From NCBI GenBank assembly GCA_900110595.1, contig FOEZ01000001.1, positions 124,001 to 188,000 of the forward strand: a stretch of DNA of 64,000 bases. The letters are read 5' to 3'. This DNA is from Arthrobacter sp. OV608 (GTDB taxonomy: Bacteria; Actinomycetota; Actinomycetes; Actinomycetales; Micrococcaceae). This document shows positions 63,293-64,000 of the stretch, piece by piece; position 1 is the first letter of the stretch; every line of letters starts with the position of its first letter. The notes below the pieces were generated by a model. That model did no database searches. It had not been told where the DNA came from and was given only the letters and a program-made list of their open reading frames with translations. The position numbers and the translations under genes were made by a program.

Positions 63293-64000
63293 ATGGACCA
63301 GGCCATGATCGAGTTTAAGAGCGTCACCAAGCAGTACCAGGGCGGGCAGCCGGCCGTGGACCAGCTCACCATGTCCATCAGCCCGGGTTCCATCACCGTG
63401 TTTGTGGGGCCCTCCGGCTGCGGGAAAACCACCTCGCTGCGCATGATCAACCGCATGGTCGAACCCACCTCGGGTGTTATCACCGTTGGCGGCAAGGACG
63501 TCACCTCCGTTCCGGCGCCCGAGCTGCGCCGCTCCATGGGATACGTGATGCAGTCCTCTGGACTCCTGCCGCACCGCTCGGTGCTGGACAACATCGCCAC
63601 GGTGCCCAGGCTCAACGGTGTCTCCAAGTCGGAGGCGCGCAAGCGCGCGGCAGAACTGCTCGACGTCGTTGGGCTGGCCAGCGCACTGGGCAAGCGCTAC
63701 CCCTCGCAGCTTTCGGGCGGCCAGCAGCAGCGCGTGGGCGTGGCCCGCGCCCTGGCCGCCGATCCGCCGGTCCTGCTGATGGATGAACCCTTCAGCGCGG
63801 TGGACCCGGTGGTCCGGGACGAACTGCAGCAGGAACTCCTGCGGCTGCAAAAGGACCTGGCCAAAACCATCGTTTTTGTCACCCACGACATCGATGAGGC
63901 CACTGTCCTGGGCGACAAGGTGGCTGTCTTTGCCACCGGCGGAAAGCTGGCGCAATACGCCACGGCCGAGGAGATCCTGCGGGCTCCGGCGAACGATTTC
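63293..64000 (+). CDS. ABC transporter ATP-binding protein, glycine betaine/osmoprotectant type (3' end outside window)
   Basis: 236 residues to the window edge, no stop reached. Walker A FVGPSGCGKTTSLRMINRM (about residues 38-56), Q-loop MGYVMQSSGLLPHRSV, signature LSGGQQQRVGVARAL, Walker B LLMDEPFSAVDP, switch VTHDIDEA: the OpuCA/ProV/OpuBA pattern, whose proteins usually carry two CBS domains after this region. Permease and binding-protein genes should follow. ATG 63293 is 250 bp from the divergent pirin start; CTACCGTAACTAT near 63215 may hold its promoter. Confidence 0.9.
   Translation, partial: MDQAMIEFKSVTKQYQGGQPAVDQLTMSISPGSITVFVGPSGCGKTTSLRMINRMVEPTSGVITVGGKDVTSVPAPELRRSMGYVMQSSGLLPHRSVLDNIATVPRLNGVSKSEARKRAAELLDVVGLASALGKRYPSQLSGGQQQRVGVARALAADPPVLLMDEPFSAVDPVVRDELQQELLRLQKDLAKTIVFVTHDIDEATVLGDKVAVFATGGKLAQYATAEEILRAPANDF

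Overview
This is a high-GC chromosomal segment from an actinobacterium, most probably an Arthrobacter-lineage member of the Micrococcaceae. Supporting signs are the mycothiol gene mshA, inositol-phosphate synthase, a GuaB3-type IMP dehydrogenase homologue, SepX/GlpR and Ruc-like genes next to galU, a groES-groEL pair with a His-rich GroEL tail behind a CIRCE operator, and many start codons placed 6-7 nt after a TANNNT -10 box. The species is inferred. I see no prophage, insertion sequence or biosynthetic cluster.

Layout. 1-2110: end of treZ and an aldo/keto reductase. 2272-9004: ino1, a small lower-GC block (MerR regulator, DUF2306 membrane protein, DUF559-type protein), fhs and mshA; Ino1 makes the inositol phosphate that MshA consumes. 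9081-11672: divergent GH4 glucosidase and PfkB kinase. 11710-15854: alr-tsaE-tsaB-rimI-tsaD, each gene overlapping the next, covering D-alanine supply and tRNA t6A modification. 16228-22573: a GCS2-type ligase, a GH3 lipoprotein, shikimate dehydrogenase, a THUMP-like methyltransferase, a small membrane protein and an EamA transporter. 22627-24838: the groES-groEL heat-shock operon. 24863-33050: two dihydrofolate-reductase-like proteins, a LigB-type DNA ligase, a LuxR regulator, a PQ-loop-like protein with a flavin oxidoreductase, and an OafA-type acyltransferase. 33288-44215: guaB, guaB3 and guaA, interspersed with an ABC exporter, glpD, a PTS EIIA, SURF1 and a DUF3817 protein. 44346-48575: one very large degenerate helicase-nuclease gene. 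48685-53357: SAF-domain protein, Ruc-like chaperone, 5-formyl-THF cyclo-ligase, galU, rimJ-like gene, sepX/glpR-like gene and tRNA-Ala. 53396-64000: SnoaL-like protein, lipoproteins, corA, two Lrp regulators, two MFS transporters, a LysR regulator, a GlcNAc-kinase-like protein, pirin and the start of a compatible-solute ABC ATPase.

The most striking unexplained feature is a family of tandem repeats with an exact 32-bp period (3366-3485, 5825-5975, 15880-16219). They lie immediately after the stop codons of ino1, fhs, tsaD and the GCS2 ligase, and always read in the sense direction of the gene they follow. A second, 59-bp repeat lies after guaB, with a related copy before guaB3. Also notable are about 21 likely leaderless genes, the 1409-residue protein with a lesioned helicase core and an intact-looking nuclease domain, and structured leaders before ino1 and guaB.
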